Shown one piece after another: positions 13,201 to 24,229 of a stretch of DNA of 64,000 nucleotides (positions within the stretch are counted from its first letter, which is position 1; the number at the start of each line of letters is the position of its first letter). The notes beneath the pieces are model-generated. The model saw nothing but the letters and a program-made list of their open reading frames with translations, was not told the origin of the DNA and did not search any database. The position numbers and the translations under genes are program-made. Source of the stretch: Blasia pusilla (taxonomy: Eukaryota; Marchantiophyta; Marchantiopsida; Blasiales); the NCBI GenBank assembly GCA_050084515.1, contig CM114275.1, forward strand, positions 17,918,001 through 17,982,000. The letters are read 5' to 3'.

Positions 13201-14605
13201 CAATGAATAGAACTTAAAATTAAGAAAACTGCGAAACACATTCTTGTCTAAGAAGCTTACATGTCTCAAATTTTATGATGTGCAATTGGACAAAAGGCAA
13301 TAATTCCAGCTACAAGTTCCAGTTAATGGTGTCCATCCAAAAAATATTTCTCAGCCATGTTGCAGAAGTATATTCCCAAACCCAACCTGGATACCACCCG
13401 GTAAATTGACAGCAGATAACATCAGTTGTGCATCTTGTCTTGAGTTCACGTCCACCTTCCATCTCTTGGGTGCAACCTGGAGAACTACTATGTTAGTTTC
13501 CTTGCCACAGCTTTTATGTATGGCGCTTAAGTTGGAACCCACTTCACTTCGAGTTCGATCAAAACAAGTTGAGCTATGCTTGTTGGTATGAGATAAAGGT
13601 CGTGCATAACTATTATGGCAATTTCACCAAACAGCCCAAATTATTAGACTTCAGTACAATCCGTTCCATCTTTCCCTCAACGACTCCACCGTCACTTATT
13701 TGGCACCTTCCTATGAAAACTACCATATATTTCCCGTCCTGAGGACTCTGACGTTCGAATGTGATATTACAACCGTGAGTCGGTGACGAAAATGACACTA
13801 CAAACGATAGATAGATAGATTATAGGAGAGATCTCCTGATCAAGGCATCTGATACATTTTGCATTGCCCACTTGCTCACACATGTCAATCACCCTTCTCC
13901 TAGAAACTCTGAGCAATATATCCCTACCTCTGTGACACGGCCTACAACCACATCTCCAGTCTCAGGATTATACCTGCGAACCAAGAAGAACGTTCATATC
14001 ATTTGAGGAGACAACAACACAAGTCCTTCCACAACGCCAAATGCAAATCCCCATTTCCTGTCCGCATTGCTTGAAAGACCGATGCCTCGGTGCTACGGGA
14101 ATTTATTTCTTTCGTTCATTCACTACGACCGCTAAACTCACTACGCCGAAACACTATAACCTCGTCACTACGCTCCGATCAAATCAGCTACGCTCTAAAC
14201 CCCCAAAGACAGAACAGAATGCAAACCTGGCTCGCAGAGGGTGGACAGAAACAAGTTTGTTCACTCGTTCAACAACCCCACAAAGAGTTGCCAGGAGCTG
14301 TCCGTCCACGAGCTGGGTTCCATGGCCCCTGTAGATACATATCACCACTACTCCTTCAGCACAATGGCGATGTACAAACGCTCCCCGGGGCGAGTGGTGA
14401 AAGTTCAGCATCGACAATTGGAGGTGCCTACAACCTACCTCAAAACCGCGTTCGGATGATCGACAGGAATAGTATCGCCGACGTTCACGAACGCAGACGA
14501 ATGAACACTTCCCGCTAATTCATGACACCGTTTCTGAGCTTGTAGCAAACGTCCCTTCTGAGAATTCGACAAGTTGAAATGCGGTCCCCGCCTTACATCG
14601 CCCAT
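10234..14605 (-). CDS. RRP4: Exosome complex cap subunit RRP4 (EXOSC2 homologue)
   Basis: RRP4 is an RNA-binding cap subunit of the RNA exosome, which processes rRNA and degrades RNA 3' to 5'. I join seven minus-strand exons: 14605-14439, 14328-14227, 13973-13928, 13476-13387, 13164-13099, 12951-12883 and 10650-10234. They total 957 bases in phase, giving 318 residues, close to the plant family length. Residues about 56-90 form the N-terminal barrel (GHGTQLVDGQ, CGVVERVNKLV). About 95-180 form the S1 domain (GDVVVGRVTEVAPKRW, QDAQLMLSAVNLP, RRRTATDELNMRDLF). The KH-like domain carries the GCNG signature at 214-217 and ends near EFYVRVTEREAEQR. The ATG at 14605 is the only one matching the family N-terminus; an in-frame GTG upstream is ignored. 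The last intron is 2.2 kb. A plus-strand 84-codon open frame inside it (11637-11891) matches nothing I know and is left uncalled. Confidence 0.92.
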
Positions 14606-15090
14606 CACTCTCAGCTCGTTTTCTGTCACTCACCCTCCGCTTTCTTCGTCCGATTTCCGCTCTATCGTGGCTAGTTCCTTCCTTGGCTCGCTTGCTTAAA
14701 CCCTGGCTCCATTTTCCGAGGGTGGCGGCGATCCGTGCGTAACACGCGGACACCTAACAGGCGGAATCACTCCCGTAGCGTTCACTCGCTGGTGATTCTT
14801 CGGGTGCCGGGCTCGTCTCCCTCCCAAAAACAACTCCATCAAATGAATACCGCAAGGAGTCAGTCAGTCATCTCCTCCAACACCGAAAATTCATTCCCCC
14901 TCCTTATATCAGTTCCAAATTTGGTGCGCTCAACGCTGTGAATCTGTTGAACTAGCACGATGAATTTTCAGTTCAGTGTGGACTTATGAAACTTCCCTTT
15001 TTAACAAACTCCTCTATTTCCTACACTTTTTAGCATTAGTTGTACACAAATTCAAAAACAAATTTAGTTCGGAGTATGTGAAATCTATAT
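14606..15090 (-). promoter_or_regulatory. Probable RRP4 promoter and 5' leader region
   Basis: This stretch upstream of the RRP4 ATG is richer in C and G up to about 14830 than the AT-rich DNA beyond. That fits a 5' UTR and proximal promoter for a minus-strand gene. I see no convincing TATA box, so the transcription start is not placed. Confidence 0.4.
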
Positions 15091-15100
15091 TACTGGTTAA

Positions 15101-15141
15101 TGCATGTGACGGTTCGTGCATGGAACGGTCCGTCACATGCA
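15101..15141. repeat. Short GC-containing palindrome
   Basis: TGCATGTGACGG at 15101-15112 is repeated inverted at 15130-15141, and the spacer also pairs partly. It directly precedes a tandem duplication and a MITE, so it may be the end of a small mobile element. Confidence 0.65.
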
Positions 15142-15204
15142 CTAACTAGTACGCCCCCTCCAGTGCGTAGACGCCCTCTTGTGAATATGTGCCTTGCCCC
15201 GTGT

Positions 15205-15390
15205 CTATTCGCCTCTTCCTGAAATACGCATAGGGTTTCTAGGAACACATGTCATGTTTGGGAGGTGTCGCCATGTTAGAACCGTAGCATAGACCACTAT
15301 TCGCCTCTTCGTGAAATACGCATAGGGTTTCTAGGAACACGTGTCGTGTTTGGGAGGTGTCGCCATGTTAGAACCGTAGCATAGACCACT
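15205..15390. repeat. 92-bp tandem duplication
   Basis: Two adjacent copies with a period of 92 bases (15205-15296 and 15297-15388) begin CTATTCGCCTCTTC and end near CATAGACCACT, with only three or four differences. Unequal exchange or replication slippage is the likely origin. Confidence 0.85.
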
Positions 15391-15403
15391 CCGCAAATTA
15401 TAG

Positions 15404-15690
15404 TATAGATTATGGGAGGGTGCCTTCTTGATTTGCAAACACTTCTATGTTTGACGCGTGGCAATTGGGCAACAAGAAAATGTTTCACATACATATTACG
15501 CGCAGCTAGGAAAAAAATCTGAATTTGTGTGCAGTATCATTAGTCCTTTCACGGGCTATAAACTAACAAAAGCCCTTTAAAAAAAATCCCACGGGCACCT
15601 TATTAGAATTTTCTTATTGTCCAATTATCACGGGTCGATCATACAAGTGTTTACAAATCAAGAGGCACTCTCCAATAATAACCTGTATTG
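15404..15690. mobile_element. MITE with long imperfect terminal inverted repeats
   Basis: The left arm (about 15404-15470) and right arm (about 15620-15689) are reverse complements over roughly 60 bases with scattered mismatches. Both contain the block GAGAGTGCCTTCTTGATTTGC or a close variant. The body of about 150 bases has no open frame. Single ends of the same family occur at 36103-36172, 40441-40510, 41102-41176 and 47107-47177, which supports a dispersed non-autonomous DNA element. Confidence 0.7.
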
Positions 15691-15879
15691 GATTGCTTAA
15701 AATTGATTTCAAATGACACTTAATATTATGAGAGGTATGGGAAGTAATATAAACTCGTATATAGATTGGAAATATATCGGTTCTCTCGAGCATCAAGTAA
15801 GCATAGAAGTTATTAAAGTAATAATGAAGAAGGTGGAAGAGGTCTTTAAATGGAATGCATGTGAAGATCAAACTCAATT

Positions 15880-17900
15880 GAAGAGTTTTCTATTATTAAC
15901 AAGATTACATCGAAGATTTAGATTGCTCAAATCGCACAATCCTTGACAAGTTTATTAGGAAAAGAAAAAATGGAATTGGGTACATAAGAAGATATTACTT
16001 TCCAATCATTAAAGGATGACTTTATCAATATTCCTATTTTGAAATGGTATGATGATCATTGACTTTTCAAGTTGACCATGGATGCATTAGGTACTACGAT
16101 TCGAAGACTATTCCAAAAATAATGGGAGAATGGATAGCATCCAATTGCCTTCTTTTCCCATAAGTTGTGGTCAGCGGAGCAAAAAATACCACATAACCAA
16201 GATAGATGAATTTGAGATTGTATTAACAACCAAGCGTTGGAAAGATTATTAGGGCGATTAAGGAGTTTGTTGTGTAGATTGATCAAAATCCCTTGGTTTA
16301 CTTAGAGTCCTAAAATTAAGGAGCTGTCCAAATGGAAAAATCTAAAGGCATAATGACGACACAAATTTATCATGAAAGTCATCTATGTCGAAGGAAATAA
16401 GTAGTTGGTTACTGCATGTACTCGTATACCACAGATAAGCAACATATGTAAAGTGTAGATTCACTCTAGTTGGTGGAAAATGTTGATCAAAGCAACAATG
16501 GAAGCAGAAGAAATTACATGTGTTATTCAGAAAAGAAAACACATGAGGTTTAAGGATTGGTTTTCAATAATGGTAAATTTTTGATATGTCCAACAAGATC
16601 GATACTCATGCACTCAAGTATTGTTAGAAGCTCACGACACAAATATTGTGGATCATGTGGGAGTTATAAAAACCTCGGAGGACTTACAACGGACATACCA
16701 TTAGCCCAAAAGGAGAGACAATGTTGATGTGTATATAAGAAGTTGTATGATTTGTCAATAAGTTAAGGCTAGTAATGCAATATCAGTAGAATTGTTACGG
16801 CCTATCCCAACATCTCATAAACATTGGGAACAAAATCAACATGGATCTTGTCTGTAAGGTACGATATGTGATCACAGGATATGACTCTATTATAGTGCTT
16901 GTGGATAGACCAAGCAAGATGATACACATCCATTCAACCAAAAATATCGTCATGACACCAAAATTTGCTACAATTTACATGGAGGCAATCTTTGTTCCTC
17001 ATGATCTTCTTAAAATGCTTATTACTTATAAAGGAATCTACTTTACAAACCTATTTTGGAGCATCTTACATGGATTTCTCCAAACTAAACTAGTTATGTT
17101 TAGTATTTATGATCCTCAAACCAGTAGGTAGATTTAAAGAGCCAACCGCACCATTGAAGATATGCTATGGGCCTTAAAATTGGAGGATCAACAATGATCA
17201 CACTTATTATAACCATTATTAATTCTTATATAACAAATCTGTGAACTTTTCCACTAAAGCAACATCCTTATTTTTAATGTATTGTGAGCATCTCGTGATC
17301 CCTTATAGTCCGAATGGGGAAACTTCTAATGCAATCTACAAAGGTAGCAAGAGTTAATGAGTTTGTGGATGGGGTTCAAAACAGAGTTCCGCTTGCCAAG
17401 GAGAAGTTGGCTCTTGCCCAAAATCGAAAAAAACTATACAAATGCTCATTATCGAGATGTAGATTTTTCTAAAGGGGACAAAATTTGGTTAGCGACAACC
17501 AATTTATCATTAGTAGGTCCACTTTAGCTTAATCCTCGCTATATTAGGTCATTTTCCAATTTGCAAAAAATGGATATCGTGGCATATAAGCTAGATCTAC
17601 CAATGCAAATGAATATCCATCTTATGTTTCATGTCTCTCTTCTTTCACCTTTTAATCCATATCTTTAAATATTTGAGGGATAAAGTCGCTCTCCACCAAG
17701 TAAGCAATCATAAATAATTTGAAGTATAATGCATCTTGAAGAAATATATTCGAAGAGCTAATTACTAATGAGTCAAATACTTAGTCGAATGGAAAGGATA
17801 TCCATTATTTGAGGCCATATGGGAACCCTAGTTGAACTTGGCCAACCCACCATTGATAGTGCAAGACTTTGAAATTTCTCATAATGAAGACGTTGTATCT
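15880..17900 (+). pseudogene. Decayed Ty3/gypsy chromovirus pol remnant
   Basis: Frames are broken, but the pieces follow Ty3/gypsy order on the plus strand. The first resembles the end of reverse transcriptase (KEKKWNWVHKEDITFQSLKD, near 15960). RNase H-like HPIAFFSHKL follows near 16140, then an integrase core at 16841-17131 with DPQTSR at its end. The integrase C-terminal motif YKLDLPMQMNIHLMFHVSLL lies near 17590-17640. A chromodomain piece (YLVEWKGYPLFEAIWEP) lies near 17775-17830. This places it with chromodomain gypsy elements. Stops and frameshifts are many, so it is an old dead copy. LTRs were not found. Confidence 0.8.
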
Positions 17901-18118
17901 TAAGTGGGGGGGGGTTTGTAACCATCATTTGTTAGTCATTGTTAAGTTAGAGTCTATATCATGTAGCGCATAAATGGGAAAGAACCAACCAAAAATAGAA
18001 AAGACCAACCTATATGATAAATATGAGAGTGGGCTCGTAAGTTGGTGAAAAGTAAGAGAAGGATGAGATCGTAGATAGATGTGATAAGGAGACTAGGGTC
18101 CAAAGAAGATCCTCTCAT

Positions 18119-18450
18119 CATGGTTGCACAAAAACGGACAAGTCCATCCCTCGGACGGACATGGATTGAGAAGTTTGGACATGTCTACATAAATGGATTG
18201 CAAAATATAGAACCCATACTTATAGTTCATGGTGGAAGGCAAGGGTGGGCGAGGCAATAAGGGGGGAGGGAGGAGGTGGAAGAAAAAAGAAAAAAAGAAA
18301 GTGTAGGTCATGAAGGCAAATGGGAGGGATGAGAAAGAAGGGAGGATGGGGCCCATATGGACAAGTCCTTCTATAGAGTGGATGTAACATGGACGTATCC
18401 GCGGAGGAAGAAAGGGCAATCTAACTTTGTGCAATTCTATAATGACCTTA
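18119..18450. mobile_element. Possible Mutator-like MITE related to the 61.4-kb element
   Basis: The sequence from 18119 (ATGGTTGCACAAAAACGGAC) matches the left terminus of the 61359-61703 element with two mismatches over 22 bases. A weak inverted counterpart (TTTGTGCAA) is near 18425-18433. I found no target duplication, and the right end is uncertain. Confidence 0.35.
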
Positions 18451-18706
18451 TGAGTTTGAGAGTTATATCCTCCCTACTCACCTTATCACACAATGCAACC
18501 AACTCTATCCACTTCGAGAAGTACTTGACCATCACCTTATATGAGGGAGTGTGTATGAGGTATATACTCACCTCAAACAATTAATTTATGTCACTGAGGG
18601 ATTTAGTGAGGTCCAAGAAGTCCAATCATGATATGGGTTGTTGGAGTATGACCTACGTAGACAAGTGAGAGATGCAACATTCCTACATGAGGGAGGTTTT
18701 TGAGAG

Positions 18707-18944
18707 TGAGAAAACATAATGTGACCAAATCACTAAAATCTACATCAAATCTTGAAGTACAAAGTGGCCTAGTCCGTATGTGTGCTCATATAAGAGCTAC
18801 GATGAAACCTAAAAATGGAGATAACTCGACATGCAAGAATGCTCTCTTGCTACGGCTCCCAACTATTTGACTAATCAAAAACTATGATTTTCTATCTATT
18901 TTTCATTTCTATTAATAGAAAATATTGCAACACTAATTTCAACA
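18707..18944 (-). repeat. 3' LTR of the Ty1/copia element
   Basis: Aligns along its length with 21912-22150, with scattered substitutions and small indels. The divergence points to an old insertion. Confidence 0.8.
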
Positions 18945-18978
18945 CTTCCTTCATTCCCTCTATTTTCTTACTATAATC

Positions 18979-19445
18979 TCATGTAATTATGATATCATCC
19001 ACATAAAGGAGAATCGACACATACATCCAATCTTCGTTAAACACATACATTTTTGCTTCTAACAAACTCTTCATGAGACCCCTTTTTCTAAGAATGTGTC
19101 TATTTGCTAATACCATACCATGGGGGCTTGCTTCAACCCATAAAATGCTCGATGAAGGAAACATACTTTCTCTTCTAATCCGAGTGTCTCAAAACCTGGT
19201 GATTGAAATACATGCACCTCCTCCTTGAGACTCTCGTTAAAAATTATAGACTTCATAACGTATTGGAATACATGCCAATGTCTTATTCCCGCCACATCTA
19301 AAACAATTTGAATGGTTGTTATCATTGTATTAGGAGCAAAAGTCTCATAACAATCAAAACCTTCAATTTGTGAACAACCTTGTGCAACCAACTTCGCTTC
19401 CAGTTTGTCCAATAAACCATCCGACTTGTGTTTGATCTTGTTCAC
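18979..19445 (-). pseudogene. Ty1/copia reverse transcriptase remnant
   Basis: Minus-strand frames carry copia RT signatures in order: KLEAKLVAQGCSQIEGFDCYE followed by TFAP at 19445-19320, CFLHRAFYGLKQAPMVWY near 19110-19165, then, in a shifted frame, the catalytic LLYVDDIIIT box at 18979-19010. The YVDD active site is intact, but the frame breaks between blocks, so no functional protein is possible. Confidence 0.85.
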
Positions 19446-20120
19446 CTACTTGTTCCAAATTGTTTTCTTGTCCTTTGCCTTCTCAACCAAAGTCCAAGTT
19501 TTGTTTCTTTGAAAAATGTCCATCTCTATCTGCATGGCCTCTTTTCTTTCTTGATACTTTTATAAAAAGGGTATAAAATTCAATTTTTTTATTGGCAGAA
19601 GGAACAGGGATTTAGAGCCGCAGGGTTCACCCGAGACACTTAACTTGCCGCAAGAGTTAGCAAGAGCCTCATCCAAGCATGTTGGCTTTTCCACTTTGAA
19701 GACCACTTTCATTAAGGCCATGTTGACAATATGTACGGAAGCTCTATTATGCTTCTATAGTCTCTTGGATCTCCTTGGATGTGTAGATATTTCATCAATT
19801 TCTAGTGGATTCTTACTATGCAAGAGTTGCTTTATCCTCTTAGGATATGAGGACCGTAGTGGAAAGGCACATTGCTCTTAGTAATCATCACAAAATTCCT
19901 CTTCTTGGTGATCCGGTGTTAACATTATCCGTGTGCTCTGGTGGGTTATCTCTTCGTTTGTGGATAATATGGACGAACTACTATTGTTTATCACTTAGAA
20001 CACCATATTCCGACTCGCAAGTATCTTCTTTGGCTCATGACGCCATAGGCGATAAGCTTTAGACTCATCTTTGTATCCCATAAAGATGCACTTCTTGCTC
20101 TTGCACTTGAGCTTGGTCCT

Positions 20121-21036
20121 TTATAAATCAGGAATACATACAAAGAAATTGCTACCAACAATTATGAAATGTCGGAATGATGGTACCTTACTTGAGTATG
20201 CTTGATGAGGAATCATGCCTTGTGTTGACTTGATAGCACTTATATTTAGAATGTAAATAACTATATTAACAACTTTAACCCAAAAGTCAAACCTTTTGCT
20301 TTCATAATACATCTTGCCATCTCCATCATTGTTCAGTTTTGCCACTCACTAACTCCATTTTATTGTGGTGTATGTATTACGGTTAACTATGGCTTGATTC
20401 CATGCTCCCCTATATAGTTTTTTGAATTCTATCGATAAGAATTATCCTCCTCGATTAGTGCAAAGTTTTTATACCTTCTTTCCTATCTCATTCTCAACCA
20501 TCTTGTACCATACTTTAAATTTTCAAAAAGAACTTGCCTTATCCTGAAAGGAAATACACCCGCATCTTCCTACTATAATCTTTGACAACTAAAATAAATT
20601 AGTAAGAACCACCAAATGCCAAAATTTCCATTTTACCACATAGGTTAGCATGTATTAACTCTAGAGAAACCTTTGCTCTATTTCTAGACTCTTGTGGGAA
20701 AGTTTGTCGGTGTTGCTTGCTCATCATACAAGTTTCACATGTATTCAACATTCCATAAATTATCGGTAAATGAGGAATCATGCCAATTTTTATATGTTAC
20801 TAAATAAGAGAAAGCTAAACCCTCTTATGCCACAACTTATTGCTACCAAGATCTATACCTACACTTGTCGTGAAAGCATACAACTCGTAGATATTTCCAC
20901 GTTGGATACCTTTGCCCACTACTTTCCAATTGACATCCTCAATGTTTGCTCCAGATTTTTTGAAGCAAACTTCTAAGTGGCGGTCACATACTACTGCAAC
21001 TACAAGAAAAGTTGGCTTCAACCTTGATACATACAA
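20121..21036 (-). pseudogene. Ty1/copia integrase and GAG-pre-integrase remnant
   Basis: Minus-strand pieces at 20815-21036 (WHKRV block), 20599-20781 (CETCMMSKQHRQTFP, the integrase zinc-finger region) and 20121-20345 (integrase core end with IKSTQGMIPHQAY) follow copia order. Several frame changes and stops lie between them. Confidence 0.75.
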
Positions 21037-21911
21037 TATATCAATTAATTTATTTTAATCTCCTTAGTGTGAGATGAAATAAATTATGCCTTTGCCTTCT
21101 ACAAGGCACTTTGCATTCTTCTTAACAATACCAACGACGGGCTCTTGTAGAATTGAAATTTTGATTCCTATGTCTCTGTATGTTGGCTATAAATGCGTCA
21201 TTGGTTTTCTCTCTTGCTTTGATGTGCATTTCCTCTTTCTACCAACATTACGCTAAATTTTTCAAAAGTTAGCGGCATGGGTCTTACTTGAGTATTTGAA
21301 CCTTCGATCAAATTGTCATGCCTCAGACGCAAAATCTTTATGCATCGATATGCCAAATTTCCACTAGACTTTGAGATTCACACCATCGCCATCTGATCTT
21401 CAAGATTCTTAATCCTTGTAGAAAATTGCTCCACGCTTCTTATTTTTAAAAATTTCTCGGACATAAGTTGATTCTCCAGATTCTGAATTTGAGTCGCATT
21501 CTAGGTTTCATATTAGTTCTTCACAATGTTTCAAGCCTCTGTAACTATGTTTGTACATTAAATGAGAGTCACGACATAATCGATTACATTTGTGACAATA
21601 GCATGTAGAGCATCACCGTTCACGCTAGCAATACAACAAGATCGATATCACTAGATCAACATGAACATACACAACTCAAAGTAGCTTTTGGATTTGAATT
21701 GACCCTTATGGTTGTCTCCTAGCTCTCAAATGATGGGCAATTCTTATTTTGAACTTACATAGTGTATAATTAGACCCATCTAAGTTCCCTTCACCCAACG
21801 GAGGAGGGCAAACATAAACTAACGAAGAAGTAGTCATCTCTCAAGAATTTATGCAAACACACTAGATCGCCTGATACAAAGTATTGGAAAACCTATTGCT
21901 TTCATACCATG

Positions 21912-22150
21912 TGAGAAAACATAATGTGATGAAATCATTCAAATATGTTACAAATCTTGAAGATACAAAATCGCCTAGTCCATATATGCGCTCACAGAAT
22001 ATCTTTGATGGAACCTCAATATGGAGATAACTTGACATACTTGGATGCGCTACCACTACGGCTCTCGACTATCGGACGACGTGAGAAACTAGAGTTTTCT
22101 ACCTATTCTATTTATTTCTATTAATAAAAAATACCCACAACTGATTCAAC
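21912..22150 (-). repeat. 5' LTR of the Ty1/copia element
   Basis: Partner of 18707-18944. The Met-tRNA-like primer binding site follows it on the minus strand after a single base. Confidence 0.8.
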
Positions 22151-22183
22151 CTTTATTTAGAGATACACAAATTTTGATTCGTA

Positions 22184-22663
22184 TATCACGATTGTTAGGA
22201 TAGATCGGTGGGATCTAGCAAAGCGTCTTCATGAGTAGTGGAGGACAGGCCCAAGAGGTCGAGAATGACTTCCTCTTCGTTTCGGCTCATTTGGAGCCAT
22301 ATAGAAAAATTTACCATTTCAAGTAAGTTTCCATATTGGGGATAGTTGACTTTTCACTTTGGGGAGTGGTCCTTGACCCGCTATAGCAAGTCAAGAGCCA
22401 AGGAGGTGACTTGTGAGCATAGGTTACCGTTGAGAGGGCTTGGGGAAAGGGAAGGGGATATACCTCAAAGAGAGGGAGCTTAAGAGCTTATTCTCTCTTT
22501 CTTGAACCTCTTGGCATAAAGCGGGGGAGATATGGTCCCTTGCCTTATGAGTGTAACCCAAACCTCTCATTAGGAGAATGGGTTTGGTTTGACACGAGAG
22601 AGAGTGCACACCTTTGAGAGCTATGGTGTGAGATGGTGTAGAGAGAGATTGGATCTTACTTTA
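22184..22663 (+). repeat. 5' LTR of the large gypsy element, 5'-truncated
   Basis: Matches 34327-34841 from TATCACG..TGTTAGGAT to GGATCTTACTTTA, with several indels including about 35 extra bases in the 3' copy. The first about 130 bases of the 3' LTR (34198-34326) are missing here. The left edge lies about 35 bases from the copia 5' LTR. Confidence 0.8.
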
Positions 22664-24229
22664 CAAAGAGAGAATGAGAGAGTGAGAGAGCTTCATGGGG
22701 GAGCTTGCTAATAAGGGTTGTTTTTGCAGGTTGGGGACCGTGTTCCCTATTCAACGGCTCATGAGAGTGCTCACCGGAGCAAGGGCTGCTTTGATTGTTC
22801 TTTGCATTTGCCAATTTTTTGTGTGGAAGAGTGGCGCGCGGAAGCGCTGCCCAATTTCTAATAGGGATTGATTATGGGGGCGGGTTGCCCCATGCCGGCA
22901 CTCTCGGGAGCACCATGTAGCTTGTTGATTTGTATTTTTACAGGTTTTATATTTTCATTGGGAGAAATCAACGCGGAAGCGCTGCCAAATTTTGTGTAGG
23001 AGAAAGAGACATTGGGATTTACGACAATCCATGTCAGTTTTTATTGGAATGTCCAATTCTAAATGTTTTTTGATGCTACTGTAGATCGTGAAGTTGTGCA
23101 CGTTGTGCATTAAATAGTGCGAAATTTGGAGTTGCAAGCCAAAATTAATGGTCAATCTTGCAAAAATGCCATTGCTAGGCAATTTTTAGGGTTAAATTGT
23201 TGAAACCCTAAACCAGCCGCCACGCCGGCGGCGACCGTCGCTGTCATAGTCACCATCAATGGTCCGCTGTCGATGGTCAATGGTCAATGGTCACCATCAA
23301 TGGTCAATGGTCAACTGTTACCGTCACCGTCAACGGTCCACCGTCCGTTGTCCACCCTTTGGTTGCCATTGCCGCCATTACCGAGTATAGGATCTTCAAC
23401 GACGTTCGTTGATTCTTTGACTTGCGTCGCCACCACGTACTTTGTTTTGGCCGCCACAGTCATCGCAGTTTCGTCATCAACCAGTAATGGCACATGACCT
23501 CAATTATGGTGATTGAGTTTTGATTTCATGCTACTATGTTGTGATTGGTAGCCGCTCAACGACGATTGAGTACCGTGCCGTGACGCCCGTAGCCGCAACG
23601 CGCCGCCGATTGCTGCGCCGTGCTGCTTGTGGCCGCACCGCACGTCTCAATTGCAGAACCGCTTATTCACTAAGGAGCAGAGCGTGTGAATTGCTCATTG
23701 AGGAGGGTATGTCGCCGAGTGCCGTACCCCATTCTCGAGTGTCGTGTTGTTTGTAGCCGTTCCGTGCTGCCAGTGCCGCATCGGACCGCTCGACCTGCAC
23801 CGCACATCGAGGAGGTTGAGCAACGTCGGTACGAGAGGAGTATGACTTGCTGATTGGAGAATTTGTCTCCACGACTGAGTTGGGGACGAGATTTGCAGTT
23901 GCTGAGGAGGGATATCGACATGTGTTTAGGTTACCCATTCAGGTCATTTATCCTACATGTGTGAGGGATTCTGGGATTTGGGTAGTTTATTTGGGGATAT
24001 TGGGTGTGTGGATGCTGAGAACACCATTGATGTATGTGGTTTAAGGGACGTAGACCTGTGTGGGATGTTTGGAGTTGAGGGTAGGTTGTCGATGAGATGA
24101 TAGCATGGTCGATTTGCTGCACCACGTCGCTTGTTGCCGCATGTTACATATCTCGGGGAGGAAGAGTGTGGATTGAGTGCCACATGTTTGGGATCAGTGA
24201 TTGAGGGATTACTCGCGAGGCGAGAGTGA
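22664..24229 (+). other. Leader between the 5' LTR and gag
   Basis: The leader begins with purine-rich GAGA runs. It holds a 14-base motif GCGGAAGCGCTGCC twice (22838-22851 and 22973-22986). From about 23258 to 23345 there is a minisatellite of degenerate GGTCAATGGTCA/CCGTCAACGGTC units. The GC content rises sharply after 23.2 kb. No frame before gag is convincing. Confidence 0.6.

Larger units (their letters stand above)
18707..22150 (-). mobile_element. Ty1/copia LTR retrotransposon, degenerate, minus strand
   Basis: Direct repeats of about 238 bases at 18707-18944 and 21912-22150 are its LTRs, ending TGAG...TCA in plus orientation. Next to the 5' LTR on the minus strand is TGGTATGAAAGCAAT (21909-21895), which resembles the primer site for initiator-Met tRNA. 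A purine-rich tract (about 18945-18968) adjoins the 3' LTR. Between them, minus-strand pieces of integrase and reverse transcriptase lie in copia order. At 3.4 kb it is shorter than a usual 4.5-5 kb copia, so it has internal deletions. Its 5' LTR sits almost against the truncated left end of the large gypsy element. No matching target duplication was seen. Confidence 0.85.
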
